A stretch of 64,000 bases of DNA from Halosolutus halophilus. Its GTDB lineage: Archaea; Halobacteriota; Halobacteria; Halobacteriales; Natrialbaceae. The stretch is from positions 4,898,001 through 4,962,000 of the forward strand of contig NZ_CP094974.1 of NCBI RefSeq assembly GCF_022869805.1, in the 5' to 3' direction. The notes beneath the pieces are model-generated. The model saw only the letters and a list, made by a program, of their open reading frames with translations. It did not search any database and was not told the origin of the DNA. Shown one piece after another: positions 1 through 8,407 of the stretch (positions are counted from its first letter, which is position 1; each line of letters opens with the position of its first letter). Position numbers and translations under genes: made by a program.

Positions 1-519
1 GCCCAGCGGACCCCCGACGCGATCGACGATCGCCTGACCGACGTCGACCGCCAGCGACTCGCCGCCGCCTACGCCCGCCTCGAGGCCGGTCACGTCCTCC
101 TCGTCTGTGCCATCCTGACGCTGTACCTTGGCGTCCGAATGGGCGGTCTCGTCCTCGAGCATCAGGCCGGGTTCCTCACGCCCCACCAGATCGCCGCGCT
201 ACTGTACCCGGTGATCGGGACCGGGATTCCGATCGCGACCTACCTGATCGCACGCGGGCTCACGCGCCGACTCGATGCCGCTGTCGTCGCCGCGGGCTCT
301 CTCGCGGTCGCGATCTGGCTCGACTACAGCCTGCTCGGCGTCAGCGCGCTGCCCGTCGGCGTCATCGTCCAACGGATGCTCGTCGTCGTCGCGCTCGGAC
401 TGATCGCCGGCGGCGCGGCCAAGCGAGCCGCTCGGCGCTCGAAGTTCAACGACATGCTGCTGGTCGGGGCGATGATGTGGGTGTTGCTGCTCGCCGGTAC
501 ACTATTCGGCTACTTGTGA
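1..519 (+). CDS. Membrane protein, C-terminal part (5' end outside window)
   Basis: The reading frame is open from the first base, so the start codon lies before the window. The visible part begins with a charged soluble stretch and then has about four hydrophobic segments, the last ending in LLLAGTLFGYL at the stop. The first internal ATG (139) is within the protein and is not taken as the start. I do not recognise the family. It is GC-rich like the genes beyond 60 kb and lies outside the att-flanked island, so it is backbone. The function is unknown. Confidence 0.75.
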   Translation, partial: AQRTPDAIDDRLTDVDRQRLAAAYARLEAGHVLLVCAILTLYLGVRMGGLVLEHQAGFLTPHQIAALLYPVIGTGIPIATYLIARGLTRRLDAAVVAAGSLAVAIWLDYSLLGVSALPVGVIVQRMLVVVALGLIAGGAAKRAARRSKFNDMLLVGAMMWVLLLAGTLFGYL

Positions 520-601
520 CCGATCGGCGGCAACTCAGTGACACGATCGGGCCGGGCACGCAGTCCGGTCCTTTTAATACGAGCCGGCCGTTCAGTTCGA
601 C

Positions 602-616
602 ACGAGCGCTGGTGGT
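602..616 (+). repeat. Partial copy of tRNA-Gly 5' end
   Basis: ACGAGCGCTGGTGGT occurs here and again at 665-679, where it covers the 5' end of tRNA-Gly and four upstream bases. The copies are 63 bases apart. It may be a scar of an earlier rearrangement at this tRNA. Confidence 0.6.
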
Positions 617-668
617 GAGTGATCCCGCAGGAATCACGAACGACGGCGCGAGCGAACGACGCGGACGA

Positions 669-739
669 GCGCTGGTGGTCTAGTGGTAGGACATGAGCTT
701 CCCAAGCTCATAGCCCGGGTTCAATTCCCGGCCAGCGCA
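669..739 (+). tRNA. tRNA-Gly (CCC anticodon)
   Basis: The acceptor arms GCGCTGG and CCAGCGC pair perfectly and are followed by discriminator A. The anticodon stem encloses CTTCCCAAG with CCC as anticodon, and the T arm contains GGTTCAATT. At 71 bases without encoded CCA it is normal for archaeal tRNA-Gly. Its 3' half lies in the 46-base direct repeat that recurs at 56750, so this gene served as the integration site of the island. A TATA-like TTTAATA lies near 573. Confidence 0.95.
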
Positions 740-744
740 CTCCA
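699..744 (+). other. attL: tRNA-Gly 3' end, left end of island
   Basis: These 46 bases run from the anticodon loop of tRNA-Gly to five bases past the gene. They recur at 56750-56795 with one mismatch (T to C in the T loop). The integrase gene begins 188 bases inside. A tRNA 3' end as attachment site is the standard pattern for tyrosine-recombinase elements in archaea. Confidence 0.85.
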
Positions 745-931
745 GACGCCTTCTCTCGGCGGTTTTCCGGGTTTCCCGATGAAACCCAACCATGCCCAAA
801 AAAGCTCACAACGTGGGTACTCGAACACAATCGTTCCGCTGTCTAGCGATTTTAAAACGTGACAGATTTACTAGGAATGATGGGTCACGCGGCCCCGTGA
901 TTCAGGGCGCGACCCGGACGGTGATGAGACG

Positions 932-1585
932 ATGACGAGCACGCAGGAGAAAGTCGACGGGATCGTCGTCGTTCCCGAGGCAAGCCACGACGTACTGAAT
1001 CTGTGCCAGCTGGAGGACTATCGCGACCACCGGCGCAAACTCATCACATGGATGCGCCATCTCGGAAAGGATCCGGAGAATGCCGAGGGATATGCTCACG
1101 ACACGACGCGCCAGCGCAGCTACAAGATCGACGCGTTCTACCGCTGGGTCTGGGAGTACGAAGACGGCTGCACGCTGGCGGTGACGACCGAGCACGCCGA
1201 CGAGTACAGCAAGGAGCTAGCCTACGAGGAGACGTCGCAGACGCACAAGGCGGGCATCCAGAAGGCGATCAAGACCCTGTTCAAGTATTATCGGTACGAG
1301 AAGGGGCGAAACCTCGAGTGGGATCCGTCCATCCAGTATTCGAACGGCGGGTCGAACACCCACCAGATTCGGGATTTCCTTACGATGGCCGAGCGCCGAA
1401 AGATCAAGCAGGCCAGCCTCAAGTACGGAGATGGTATCCCTCACCCTGAAATACTTGGTGAGAATACGGTCACGAACCGCGCAAACCAGTTGCCCGAATC
1501 CGACGACCATAGAGAGGAAGAGTACTGGAACGGTGAAACTGATGCTGTCCGAGAACTACTGGAAGCCCACGAGGTTCAAATCTGA
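932..1585 (+). pseudogene. Tyrosine integrase, N-terminal part only
   Basis: The 217-residue product matches the N-terminal core-binding part of haloarchaeal Xer/phage-type integrases: the SAM-like region (about residues 25-140, with CQLEDYRDHRRKLITWM and helices rich in aromatics) and the FLTMAERRKIKQASLKYG linker. The catalytic domain with R..HxxR..Y, normally another 170-200 residues, is missing. After about residue 170 the sequence becomes unrelated, and I found no continuation in other frames. TTTTAAAAC at 848-857 is a plausible TATA box. Its position next to attL says it belonged to the island. It cannot recombine alone, so the island is probably fixed unless helped. Confidence 0.75.
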
Positions 1586-1736
1586 AGCGCGGGACACACC
1601 TGCGTACCACGACCGCCTCAATAGAGTTCGAGACACTGTTGATATGTACGGGCCACCCTCATCAGGTGAGGTATTATTGAGGCACTCGGCCTCAAAGTTG
1701 CTATGAGTCTGATCGACAAGAAGAACGGAGAACGGA

Positions 1737-3347
1737 TTAGCCGACAGCTCGTTCCTCGTCTTCCCAATAGGGTTCGCGAAGTGCCTTCTTGTCCATCTTT
1801 CCGTACGGCGTTTTCGGGATTTCGTCGACGAAATCGATCGACTTCGGTTTCTTGTAGTCGGCGAGGCGATCATCGGCAAACGCGACGATCTCGTCCGTGC
1901 TGAGCGACTCCTCGTCCCGTGGGACGACGACAGCCTTGACCGCCTCGCCCCAATCGTCGTCCGGAACGCCGATGACGGCGACTTCCTGGATGCCGGCATG
2001 TTCGTCGAGCGCTTCTTCGACCTCCGTCGAGTAGACGTTCATACCGCCGGAAATGATGAGATCACTGGCGCGGTCGAGCAGGTAGAGATAGCCGTCCTCG
2101 TCGCGGCGACCGATGTCGCCGGTTCTGACCCAGCCGTCGACGACCGTTTCGGCCGTCGCCTCGGGCCGTTCGTAGTATTCGCGCATCACGTACGGTGCCG
2201 TCGCGAGGATCTCGCCGCTCTCACCGGGATCGACCCGGTCGTCCGGATCGCCAGTTTCGGCGTCGACGATCCGTACATCCGCCATGAGACACGGTTGTCC
2301 CGCCGACGAAAGCCTCTCGCTGCGATCGCTCTCGACTGCGACCCTGTGTTCCGCTTTTCCAAACGTCGTGATGAGGTTCGGCACTTCTGTCTGGCCATAG
2401 AACTGACAGAACACCGACCCGAACGCGTCGAGTCCCTCCCGGAGTCGCGCCGGTGTCATCGGTGCCGCGCCGTACACGAGACTTTCGAGCGAACTCGTAT
2501 CTGTCGTCTCGAGGTCGGGGCGATCCAACACACGGTAGATCATCGTCGGCACCATGAACGTCCAGGTGACGTCGTGGTGGTCGATCAACTCGAGCGCAGC
2601 ATCGGGCTCGAACCCCGGACGGATAATCGACGTCGCCCCCGTTACCAGGGCGCCCCACAGGAACATCCCTGCAGAGTGTGGTAACGGCGTCATTAGCAGG
2701 AGCGTGTCGTCACCCGTGATCCCGAGTTCGACGACGTGCGCGTAGACGTTCGTCGTAATCCCGTCGTGGGTGTGCAACACCCCTTTCGGCTTGCCGGTCG
2801 TGCCGCCGGTGTAGTAGTGGCCCGCGACGTCCTCCTCGCCGGGTACCTGGTCGGGTGGCTCGGATTCGTCGCCGTCGAGGTTCTCGAATGGGACGAACCC
2901 CTCCGGTGAGGCGTCCTCGATCCCGATCACGGTCTCGACCGCAGGCAGATCCTCCCGGATCGACGCCATCGTGTCGGTGAAGTTAGGCCCGCAGATGACC
3001 GTCTCCGTGCCGGAGTCTCGGAGCATGTACTCGAACTCGTCGGGGGTGAGCATGTCGTTCAGTGGGAGCTTCGCGGCGCCCACCTTGATCACCGCCACGT
3101 CCGCCACGACGTACTCGAGGCGGTTCGACATCATGAGCGCGACGCGATCGCCGACGCCCACTCCCCGTTCGACGAGTCCGTGAGCAACGGCGTTAGCGCG
3201 GCGATCCAATTCCTCGTAGGTCAGCTCCCGGTCGCCATCCACGACGGCGGTCCGATCGGCGTACTTCCGGAGGCTCGTCTCGAAGACGTCTTTCAGCGTG
3301 GCCCCCGGTTCGGGCTCGCTCGCCGTCGTCGTGATCGACTCGCTCAT
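1737..3347 (-). CDS. AMP-forming acyl-CoA ligase, probably acetoacetate-CoA ligase
   Basis: The 536-residue ANL-superfamily enzyme adenylates a carboxylic acid and transfers it to CoA. Visible motifs are YTGGTTGKPKG (179-189), YGQTEV (A5), GWVRTGDIGRRDEDGYL (A7/A8) and the C-terminal TPYGKMDK with the catalytic Lys (about 517). It is the last gene of the acetone carboxylase operon, with three bases between acxC and its ATG. By context the substrate is acetoacetate, the carboxylase product. That is inference: the sequence resembles medium-chain or coumarate ligases more than the longer (about 650 residue) classical acetoacetyl-CoA synthetases. Confidence 0.85.
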   Translation of the reverse strand: MSESITTTASEPEPGATLKDVFETSLRKYADRTAVVDGDRELTYEELDRRANAVAHGLVERGVGVGDRVALMMSNRLEYVVADVAVIKVGAAKLPLNDMLTPDEFEYMLRDSGTETVICGPNFTDTMASIREDLPAVETVIGIEDASPEGFVPFENLDGDESEPPDQVPGEEDVAGHYYTGGTTGKPKGVLHTHDGITTNVYAHVVELGITGDDTLLLMTPLPHSAGMFLWGALVTGATSIIRPGFEPDAALELIDHHDVTWTFMVPTMIYRVLDRPDLETTDTSSLESLVYGAAPMTPARLREGLDAFGSVFCQFYGQTEVPNLITTFGKAEHRVAVESDRSERLSSAGQPCLMADVRIVDAETGDPDDRVDPGESGEILATAPYVMREYYERPEATAETVVDGWVRTGDIGRRDEDGYLYLLDRASDLIISGGMNVYSTEVEEALDEHAGIQEVAVIGVPDDDWGEAVKAVVVPRDEESLSTDEIVAFADDRLADYKKPKSIDFVDEIPKTPYGKMDKKALREPYWEDEERAVG

Positions 3348-3350
3348 GGG

Positions 3351-3857
3351 TCAGGGTGTCGCATCGGGTGCTGGTTGCTCGAGCCACTCTTCGTAGAAGA
3401 CGTCGACGTCCGGTTCGAAGGGTTTCAAGACCGGGTATCCGGCCGGGACGGCGTCGACGTCCAGGAGCGTGTAACACTCCGGGCAGAAGAACTCCCGGAG
3501 CTGGAATCCCCAGTCCTCGTCCGGCGTCATCCACTTGGGGTACAACTGGCGCATGTCGGTTTCGCTCTCCTTGACTCGCACCTGACACTCCGTTTTCCAG
3601 TTGTCTTCGAGGGGGCCGAACTCGTGGCCGCACTCGGCCTTGACGATCCGGTCGCCGTTCTTCGCGACGGCGAAGAGGTGGTCGTTCAGCGGGACGAGGA
3701 TCGGGTCGTCCCACTCGACTCGCTCTTGCAGGATCTCGCGAGTGACTTCGAATCGCTGTTCGTCCTTCGGGTCCGGTAGGACATCGCTGCGCAGTTCGTC
3801 CCACGTGAGGTCGCCGTCGATGAGTTTCTCGATCTGGTTGCGGTCTGTGTCTGCCAT
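3351..3857 (-). CDS. acxC: Acetone carboxylase gamma subunit
   Basis: The 168-residue protein matches the small subunit of bacterial acetone carboxylase (about 168 residues) over its whole length: the start with SKIxxLxDG-like residues, ILQERVEWDDPILVPL, a Cys-containing AECGHEFG...C segment (C76, C91), then FFCPEC (C125, C128) and a tail ending in FYEEWL. The four cysteines suggest a structural metal site. The subunit completes the alpha2-beta2-gamma2 enzyme that makes acetoacetate from acetone, bicarbonate and ATP. It sits four bases after acxB and three before the ligase, in the same gene order as Xanthobacter acxABC. This small subunit separates acetone carboxylase from general hydantoinase/oxoprolinase pairs. 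Confidence 0.9.
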   Translation of the reverse strand: MADTDRNQIEKLIDGDLTWDELRSDVLPDPKDEQRFEVTREILQERVEWDDPILVPLNDHLFAVAKNGDRIVKAECGHEFGPLEDNWKTECQVRVKESETDMRQLYPKWMTPDEDWGFQLREFFCPECYTLLDVDAVPAGYPVLKPFEPDVDVFYEEWLEQPAPDATP

Positions 3858-3861
3858 CGTA

Positions 3862-6114
3862 TCACTCCTCCTGGTCGAATCGGAAGTCGTCGTCTACGTC
3901 CCAGAACTCCCGGAAGAACGCGCCCCAGTCCGCGGACTGGTCGAACACGCCCTCGTACATCCACTTCGCCGGGTCGCTGACGTCGCCCTCGACGACCCGC
4001 TCGCGCTCGTCCTCGTAGAATTCGTCGTACGGGCGGGTCTCCTCGCGGCGCGTCTCCATGAGTTCCTCGCGACGCTGCTCGGTTGCATCCTCGTCGACGG
4101 TGAACTCGCGCTCGTCCTCGTCGAACTCACCGACGACGCCGTACACCTGTTCGACGATGTCGGGCGTGTAGATCCCGTCCTCGACGTCTTCGACCACGAG
4201 TTCGATCGATCGCTCGAGCGGATCCCCGTAGCCGGGGCCGCCGCCCATCTGATAGTGAACGAGGTCGTGGTTCTCGTACTCCTCCGGGAAGTACAGGCCC
4301 TTCTGACTTCGCCGGACGTCGCCTTCGATATCCTCGTCGAACGATTCGGGGGGCGAGTCGCCGATCGGGTAGGGCTCCTCGTTCTCGAATCGGTCTTCGA
4401 GGTCGGTGTCGTGGGCTCGCAGCGAGTAGTTCAGCGAGTTGGGGTACCCGCCGGCCATTCCCGAGGTCGTGAAGCCGACGCCGGGGACGACGTGTTTGTA
4501 CAGGGAGACGTCCGAACTGTTCGAGACCATCCGGATTCCTTCCCAGCCGGAGCCCCCTCGATACTTGCCGTGGCCCGCCGTGTTCGGTTTGACCTGCCGG
4601 GAGAGGTACGGAAGCCCCCACTCGATGAGCTCCCATTCCTCGACGTCGCCCATGTCGGACTCGGGGTTCCACATGGCGTAGCCCCAGTCGAGTCCGTCTC
4701 GAACGGCCGACGCACCCAGTCCCTGGCAGGAGTGTTCGAAGGGGGCAACGGGGAAGTACTGATCCGTCGGCTCGTACAGGCCACCGCCCTGAAGCGGATC
4801 GCCGGTCTCGGAGTAGCCGGTGACGACCTCCTCGCGGAACCCGCGCGCGAAGAACGCTCGCGAGACGTTCTTCCAGAAGGCGTTGTACGTCGGCATCAGC
4901 GATCCCCACGAAGTGTGGAACGATCGGCTCGGGTCCTCGGGATTGACGATGCTCCCCTCGGGATAGTTCGTGTCGACGGCGAAGTACGAGCCGTCGTTGA
5001 CCTTCCCGTCGTGTAACAGGCTCTGGGTGAGCGATACCCAGAGTCCGCCCTCCATCGCGCCTTCGGCGCAGTTGTACGCGTGCGGTCCGGGCGGGCTCGC
5101 CCCTTCCATGTCGAGGGTCAGGCCGCCGTCCGCGTCCACCCTGACCTCGACGGGCAGGTGGTTCAGCATGTCCTGCTTCGACGACGGTTTCCAGGCCTCG
5201 TCTCCGAACGGGACGGGCATGAAACTCGAGTCGCGGTACGTTCCCGGGAAGAGTCGCTCTTTAACCCGGGAGTGCAGCGTCTGGCGCCCCTCTTCGACGG
5301 CTTCGCGGGAGAACTGCTTGAACGTCTCGACGCCGACGTCGTCGATCATCGACTTGACCGCGTTGCGGATCATGTGACACCCGGCCAGCCGACACTTCTC
5401 GTCGAGGTCCCAGTACATCGGCGTCCGCACGGCCCGCTGGGCGCGGTCGCGCCAGTCCTGGAAGAGTTCGTCGTTCTCGCCGATCTTCTCACAGGTGGCG
5501 TACAGACCGTCCTCGTAGCGGGTCGTACTCGCTAACTGGTCGTGGCCGCGGGTCATCCCGCCGATGTCGACCTGGTGAGTGACGCCGTCGACCCACGCGA
5601 CGAGTTCGTCGTCGTGGAAGATCGGAACGATCGTGTGGACGTCCGTCGTGTGGACGTTGCCGAGATCGTTGTCGTTGTTACAGAAGATATCACCGGGCTG
5701 GATGCCGCGGTCGTGTTCGTAATCCTCTTCGATCATGTACTTGATCGCCAGCGAGCCGGTGTGAACGTGGACGATGATCCCCGTCGAGAGCGCGATGCAG
5801 TCGCCCTCTGGCGTGTACACTTGGAAACACAGTTCGCCGATCTCGCGGACGATCGGCGATGCACTGACGTGCAGCGCCGTCTCCCGCGCGGAAACGAGCG
5901 CCCCGCGAAGCTGGGAGAACATCTGTTCGTACTCGAACGGCCGGTCCGCTTTCATCCCGAGTTCGTCGAGACCGTAGTATCGGTCGGTCTCCTCGAGGTG
6001 GCGATCGCTCTCCTCGAGCATCTCGTGAAGCGTCTTGCCGTCCCAGCCGATCGGGGGATCGACCCGTTCGTACTGGACCTCGTCGGTCTCTAGCTGTTGG
6101 TCTGGTTTACTCAT
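3862..6114 (-). CDS. acxB: Acetone carboxylase alpha subunit (HyuB-type)
   Basis: The 750-residue HyuB/hydantoinase-B family protein is close to the usual length of about 770. The N-terminal half carries NDNDLGNVHTTDVH; HTTDVH (155-160) is the motif that supplies metal ligands in characterised acetone carboxylase. Gly-rich segments such as GGSGWEG follow in the C-terminal half. It forms the carboxylation site with AcxA and AcxC. The start is the ATG overlapping the acxA stop codon (ATGA), implying translational coupling. A 471-codon open frame on the other strand (3601-5016) is an artefact of high GC. Confidence 0.9.
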   Translation of the reverse strand: MSKPDQQLETDEVQYERVDPPIGWDGKTLHEMLEESDRHLEETDRYYGLDELGMKADRPFEYEQMFSQLRGALVSARETALHVSASPIVREIGELCFQVYTPEGDCIALSTGIIVHVHTGSLAIKYMIEEDYEHDRGIQPGDIFCNNDNDLGNVHTTDVHTIVPIFHDDELVAWVDGVTHQVDIGGMTRGHDQLASTTRYEDGLYATCEKIGENDELFQDWRDRAQRAVRTPMYWDLDEKCRLAGCHMIRNAVKSMIDDVGVETFKQFSREAVEEGRQTLHSRVKERLFPGTYRDSSFMPVPFGDEAWKPSSKQDMLNHLPVEVRVDADGGLTLDMEGASPPGPHAYNCAEGAMEGGLWVSLTQSLLHDGKVNDGSYFAVDTNYPEGSIVNPEDPSRSFHTSWGSLMPTYNAFWKNVSRAFFARGFREEVVTGYSETGDPLQGGGLYEPTDQYFPVAPFEHSCQGLGASAVRDGLDWGYAMWNPESDMGDVEEWELIEWGLPYLSRQVKPNTAGHGKYRGGSGWEGIRMVSNSSDVSLYKHVVPGVGFTTSGMAGGYPNSLNYSLRAHDTDLEDRFENEEPYPIGDSPPESFDEDIEGDVRRSQKGLYFPEEYENHDLVHYQMGGGPGYGDPLERSIELVVEDVEDGIYTPDIVEQVYGVVGEFDEDEREFTVDEDATEQRREELMETRREETRPYDEFYEDERERVVEGDVSDPAKWMYEGVFDQSADWGAFFREFWDVDDDFRFDQEE

Positions 6115-8270
6115 GAGTCGGTTTGCTGAAGGTGGAAGATGCGGTTGTTGTCGAGCGGTGCCTCGAAGCCCGGCGGAACGAGCGTCGTCGTCGCGGGTGC
6201 CTCGATCACGGCCGGCGACTCGACGACGTTACCGGCCCGCAGGTCGGACATCTCCCACAGCGCTGCGTCGTGCCAGGCGCCGTCCCAGTAGATCTCTCGC
6301 TCGCCGCGACTCGCCTCCTCGGGCGGCGTCTCCTCGCCCGGCTCTTCGTCCGGCAGGGTCGGGCTCGGCGACGGGGCGATCCCGGTCCCGACGGCCATCG
6401 TGATGGTGTATCCCTGCTCCGGGCTCTGGGCGGCGCGCTGGAATACTCGCTCGAACTCCCGGTCGTAGACGTCGATGACGTCGACGAGGTCGTCCGCCGA
6501 GAGCTCGCCGGACCAGATCTCCTGCGGGATCGTCACCTCGAGATCGTCGAGCATGCCGGTGTACTGCATGCGGACGGCGGGCTTGAAGCGCATCTCCTCG
6601 ACGTCGATCCCGTCACGTTCGAAGGCGTCTTCGGCCTGCTCGTGGAGTTTCTGCAGCGTGTCGGTCAGTGCCGTTGCGGCTTCGTCGGCGTTGCTCAGAT
6701 CCGGCTGGATTACTAGATCGAGCGAGTGGTCGTATCGGTAGGCATAATCGGCCGTCGCACACCCAAACGCCGAGAACGCAGCCGCCCAGTCCGGGATGAG
6801 AACGTCTTTGAATTCGAGTGACTCGGTGTAGCCGGCCGCGTGCAGCGGTCCACCGCCGCCGTAGCTCACGAGGTTGTAGTTTTCCGGGCTGTAACCGAGT
6901 CCGAGGATCATCGCTCGAAGCTCGTTCGTCATATTGCGCTCGACGATGTCGAGCACTCCGCGGGCCGTCTCGTAGGGATCCTGGTCCAGCGGGCCCGCGA
7001 TCTGGTCTTCGACGTACTCCTCGGCTCGATCGACGTTCAGATCGATGTCGCCGCCCAGGAAGTAGTCCGGGTTCAGGTAGCCGAGCATTGCGGTACAGTC
7101 GGTGACGGTCGGCGTCTCGAGACCGCTCTCCTCGTTACAGACGCCGACGAGGTATCCCGCCGAGTCGGGACCGACCTCGATGCGGTTCGACGCCTTGTCG
7201 ACCCGCACGTAGGAACCGGTCCCCGAACCGATGGTGTCCATCGCCGTCATCGGAATGTTCACCATGAACTGGGCGAGCGATTGGTCCCAGCGCGTCGGGT
7301 AGTGCCCCTCGGTGATGAGACCGACGTCGAAACTCGTGCCGCCGACGTCCGAACAGACGAGGTTGTCGATGCCGAGCTCGTCGGCGAGAAACTCGCCGCC
7401 GAAGATCCCCCCGATCGGGCCGGAGACCATCGTCTCGACGAGCCAGTCGTGGTCCGGCGAGACCGTCCCACCTGAGGAAGAGAGCACCCTGAACGGCGAG
7501 TCGTTGCCCTGCTCTTGGAGCGATTCTTCGATTCCCCGAAGTTGCTCTCGCGACGGATCGACGGCGTAGGCTTCGAGAATCAGGCTGTTCAACCGTGGGA
7601 GTTCACCCCTGACAGGATTCTGTTCAGAGGACAGCCAGACTGGAACCTCGACACCCCGCTCGTCCATCACGTCCTCAGCGATCGCCTTGATGCGCTGCTC
7701 GTGTTCCGGGTTCTGATAGGAGTACACGAGCGACACACAGATGACGCGAACGCCGCGATCGAGCAGGTCTTCGATGGCCTCGCGCGCTTCCGACTCATAA
7801 AGCGGAACGAGTTCCTGTCCTGCCATCCCGACTCGACTTCGAACGCCGCGGATGTTCTCTCGCGGAACGATCGGTTCCGGATGTTCGTGTTCGCGGGCGT
7901 GAAGCCGCCCCGAATACGGCAGGTCCACCCACGACTGGATGCCGCGACCGAATCGATGAGTATCCTCGTACCCCTTGTTCGTGATGACACCAATGTTCCC
8001 CTCGCCCTCTCGTTCGAGCAGGCGATTGAGCATCGCCGTTCCGGAATAGACGGTCCCGCGGAGCGTGTCAGCGGAATCCTCGATCGAGGTGCCCCAGTAG
8101 CCGAGGGCGTCGTCGAACGAGTCGATGACACCCTCGGATTCGTCTTCGGGTGTTGTCTGTGCTTTTCCGACGGTATAGTTCCCCTCGTGGTCGACGACGA
8201 ACGTGTCGGTCATCGTTCCGCCCGTGTCGAGCGAAAGGAGTTCCGGATCGTTCGTATCCTCCACTGCCAT
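6111..8270 (-). CDS. acxA: Acetone carboxylase beta subunit (HyuA-type)
   Basis: The 719-residue HyuA-family ATPase matches AcxA of Xanthobacter (about 717 residues) closely: DTGGTMTDTFVVD (15-27), the ASKHA phosphate loop; YSGTAMLNR; MVSGPIGG; CSDVGGTSFDV; DSAGYxVGVC; and YGGGGPLHAAGYTE. It uses ATP to phosphorylate and activate acetone and bicarbonate. It is first of four tightly packed genes acxA-acxB-acxC-ligase. A good ribosome binding site (GGAGGT) lies ten bases before the ATG at 8270, unusual here because most nearby genes look leaderless, so the mRNA has a real 5' leader. Confidence 0.9.
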   Translation of the reverse strand: MAVEDTNDPELLSLDTGGTMTDTFVVDHEGNYTVGKAQTTPEDESEGVIDSFDDALGYWGTSIEDSADTLRGTVYSGTAMLNRLLEREGEGNIGVITNKGYEDTHRFGRGIQSWVDLPYSGRLHAREHEHPEPIVPRENIRGVRSRVGMAGQELVPLYESEAREAIEDLLDRGVRVICVSLVYSYQNPEHEQRIKAIAEDVMDERGVEVPVWLSSEQNPVRGELPRLNSLILEAYAVDPSREQLRGIEESLQEQGNDSPFRVLSSSGGTVSPDHDWLVETMVSGPIGGIFGGEFLADELGIDNLVCSDVGGTSFDVGLITEGHYPTRWDQSLAQFMVNIPMTAMDTIGSGTGSYVRVDKASNRIEVGPDSAGYLVGVCNEESGLETPTVTDCTAMLGYLNPDYFLGGDIDLNVDRAEEYVEDQIAGPLDQDPYETARGVLDIVERNMTNELRAMILGLGYSPENYNLVSYGGGGPLHAAGYTESLEFKDVLIPDWAAAFSAFGCATADYAYRYDHSLDLVIQPDLSNADEAATALTDTLQKLHEQAEDAFERDGIDVEEMRFKPAVRMQYTGMLDDLEVTIPQEIWSGELSADDLVDVIDVYDREFERVFQRAAQSPEQGYTITMAVGTGIAPSPSPTLPDEEPGEETPPEEASRGEREIYWDGAWHDAALWEMSDLRAGNVVESPAVIEAPATTTLVPPGFEAPLDNNRIFHLQQTDS

Positions 8271-8290
8271 CGTCTCTACCTCCTGATTAC

Positions 8291-8311
8291 TCGCCAGTCA
8301 TCACCTGGCGA
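8291..8311. promoter_or_regulatory. Inverted repeat in acxA leader
   Basis: TCGCCAG and CTGGCGA form a perfect 7-base inverted repeat around a 7-base centre. It ends 20 bases before the acxA start and just upstream of its ribosome binding site. It could be a hairpin in the leader or a repressor site. Confidence 0.4.
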
Positions 8312-8320
8312 AAATTTGAT

Positions 8321-8331
8321 TGGTAATACCA
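8321..8331. promoter_or_regulatory. TGGTNNNACCA palindrome upstream of acxA
   Basis: TGGTAATACCA is a perfect 4+4 palindrome with three central bases, 50-60 bases before acxA. The same form (TGGTCAAACCA) occurs at 16162, between TATA box and start of the E2 gene. A shared operator is likely; the regulator is not known. Confidence 0.45.
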
Positions 8332-8407
8332 TGCAACCACCCGTCCTACGTTAGCACTTAACAAGATTGGCCCGAAGGCCGGTGATATATATCAGGACTT
8401 TATACCG

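Noticed and set aside
3601-5016. A 471-codon open frame on the plus strand opposite acxB/acxC
   Set aside because: It lies opposite clearly homologous acetone carboxylase genes, has no recognisable domain, and long antisense frames are expected in GC-rich haloarchaeal DNA.
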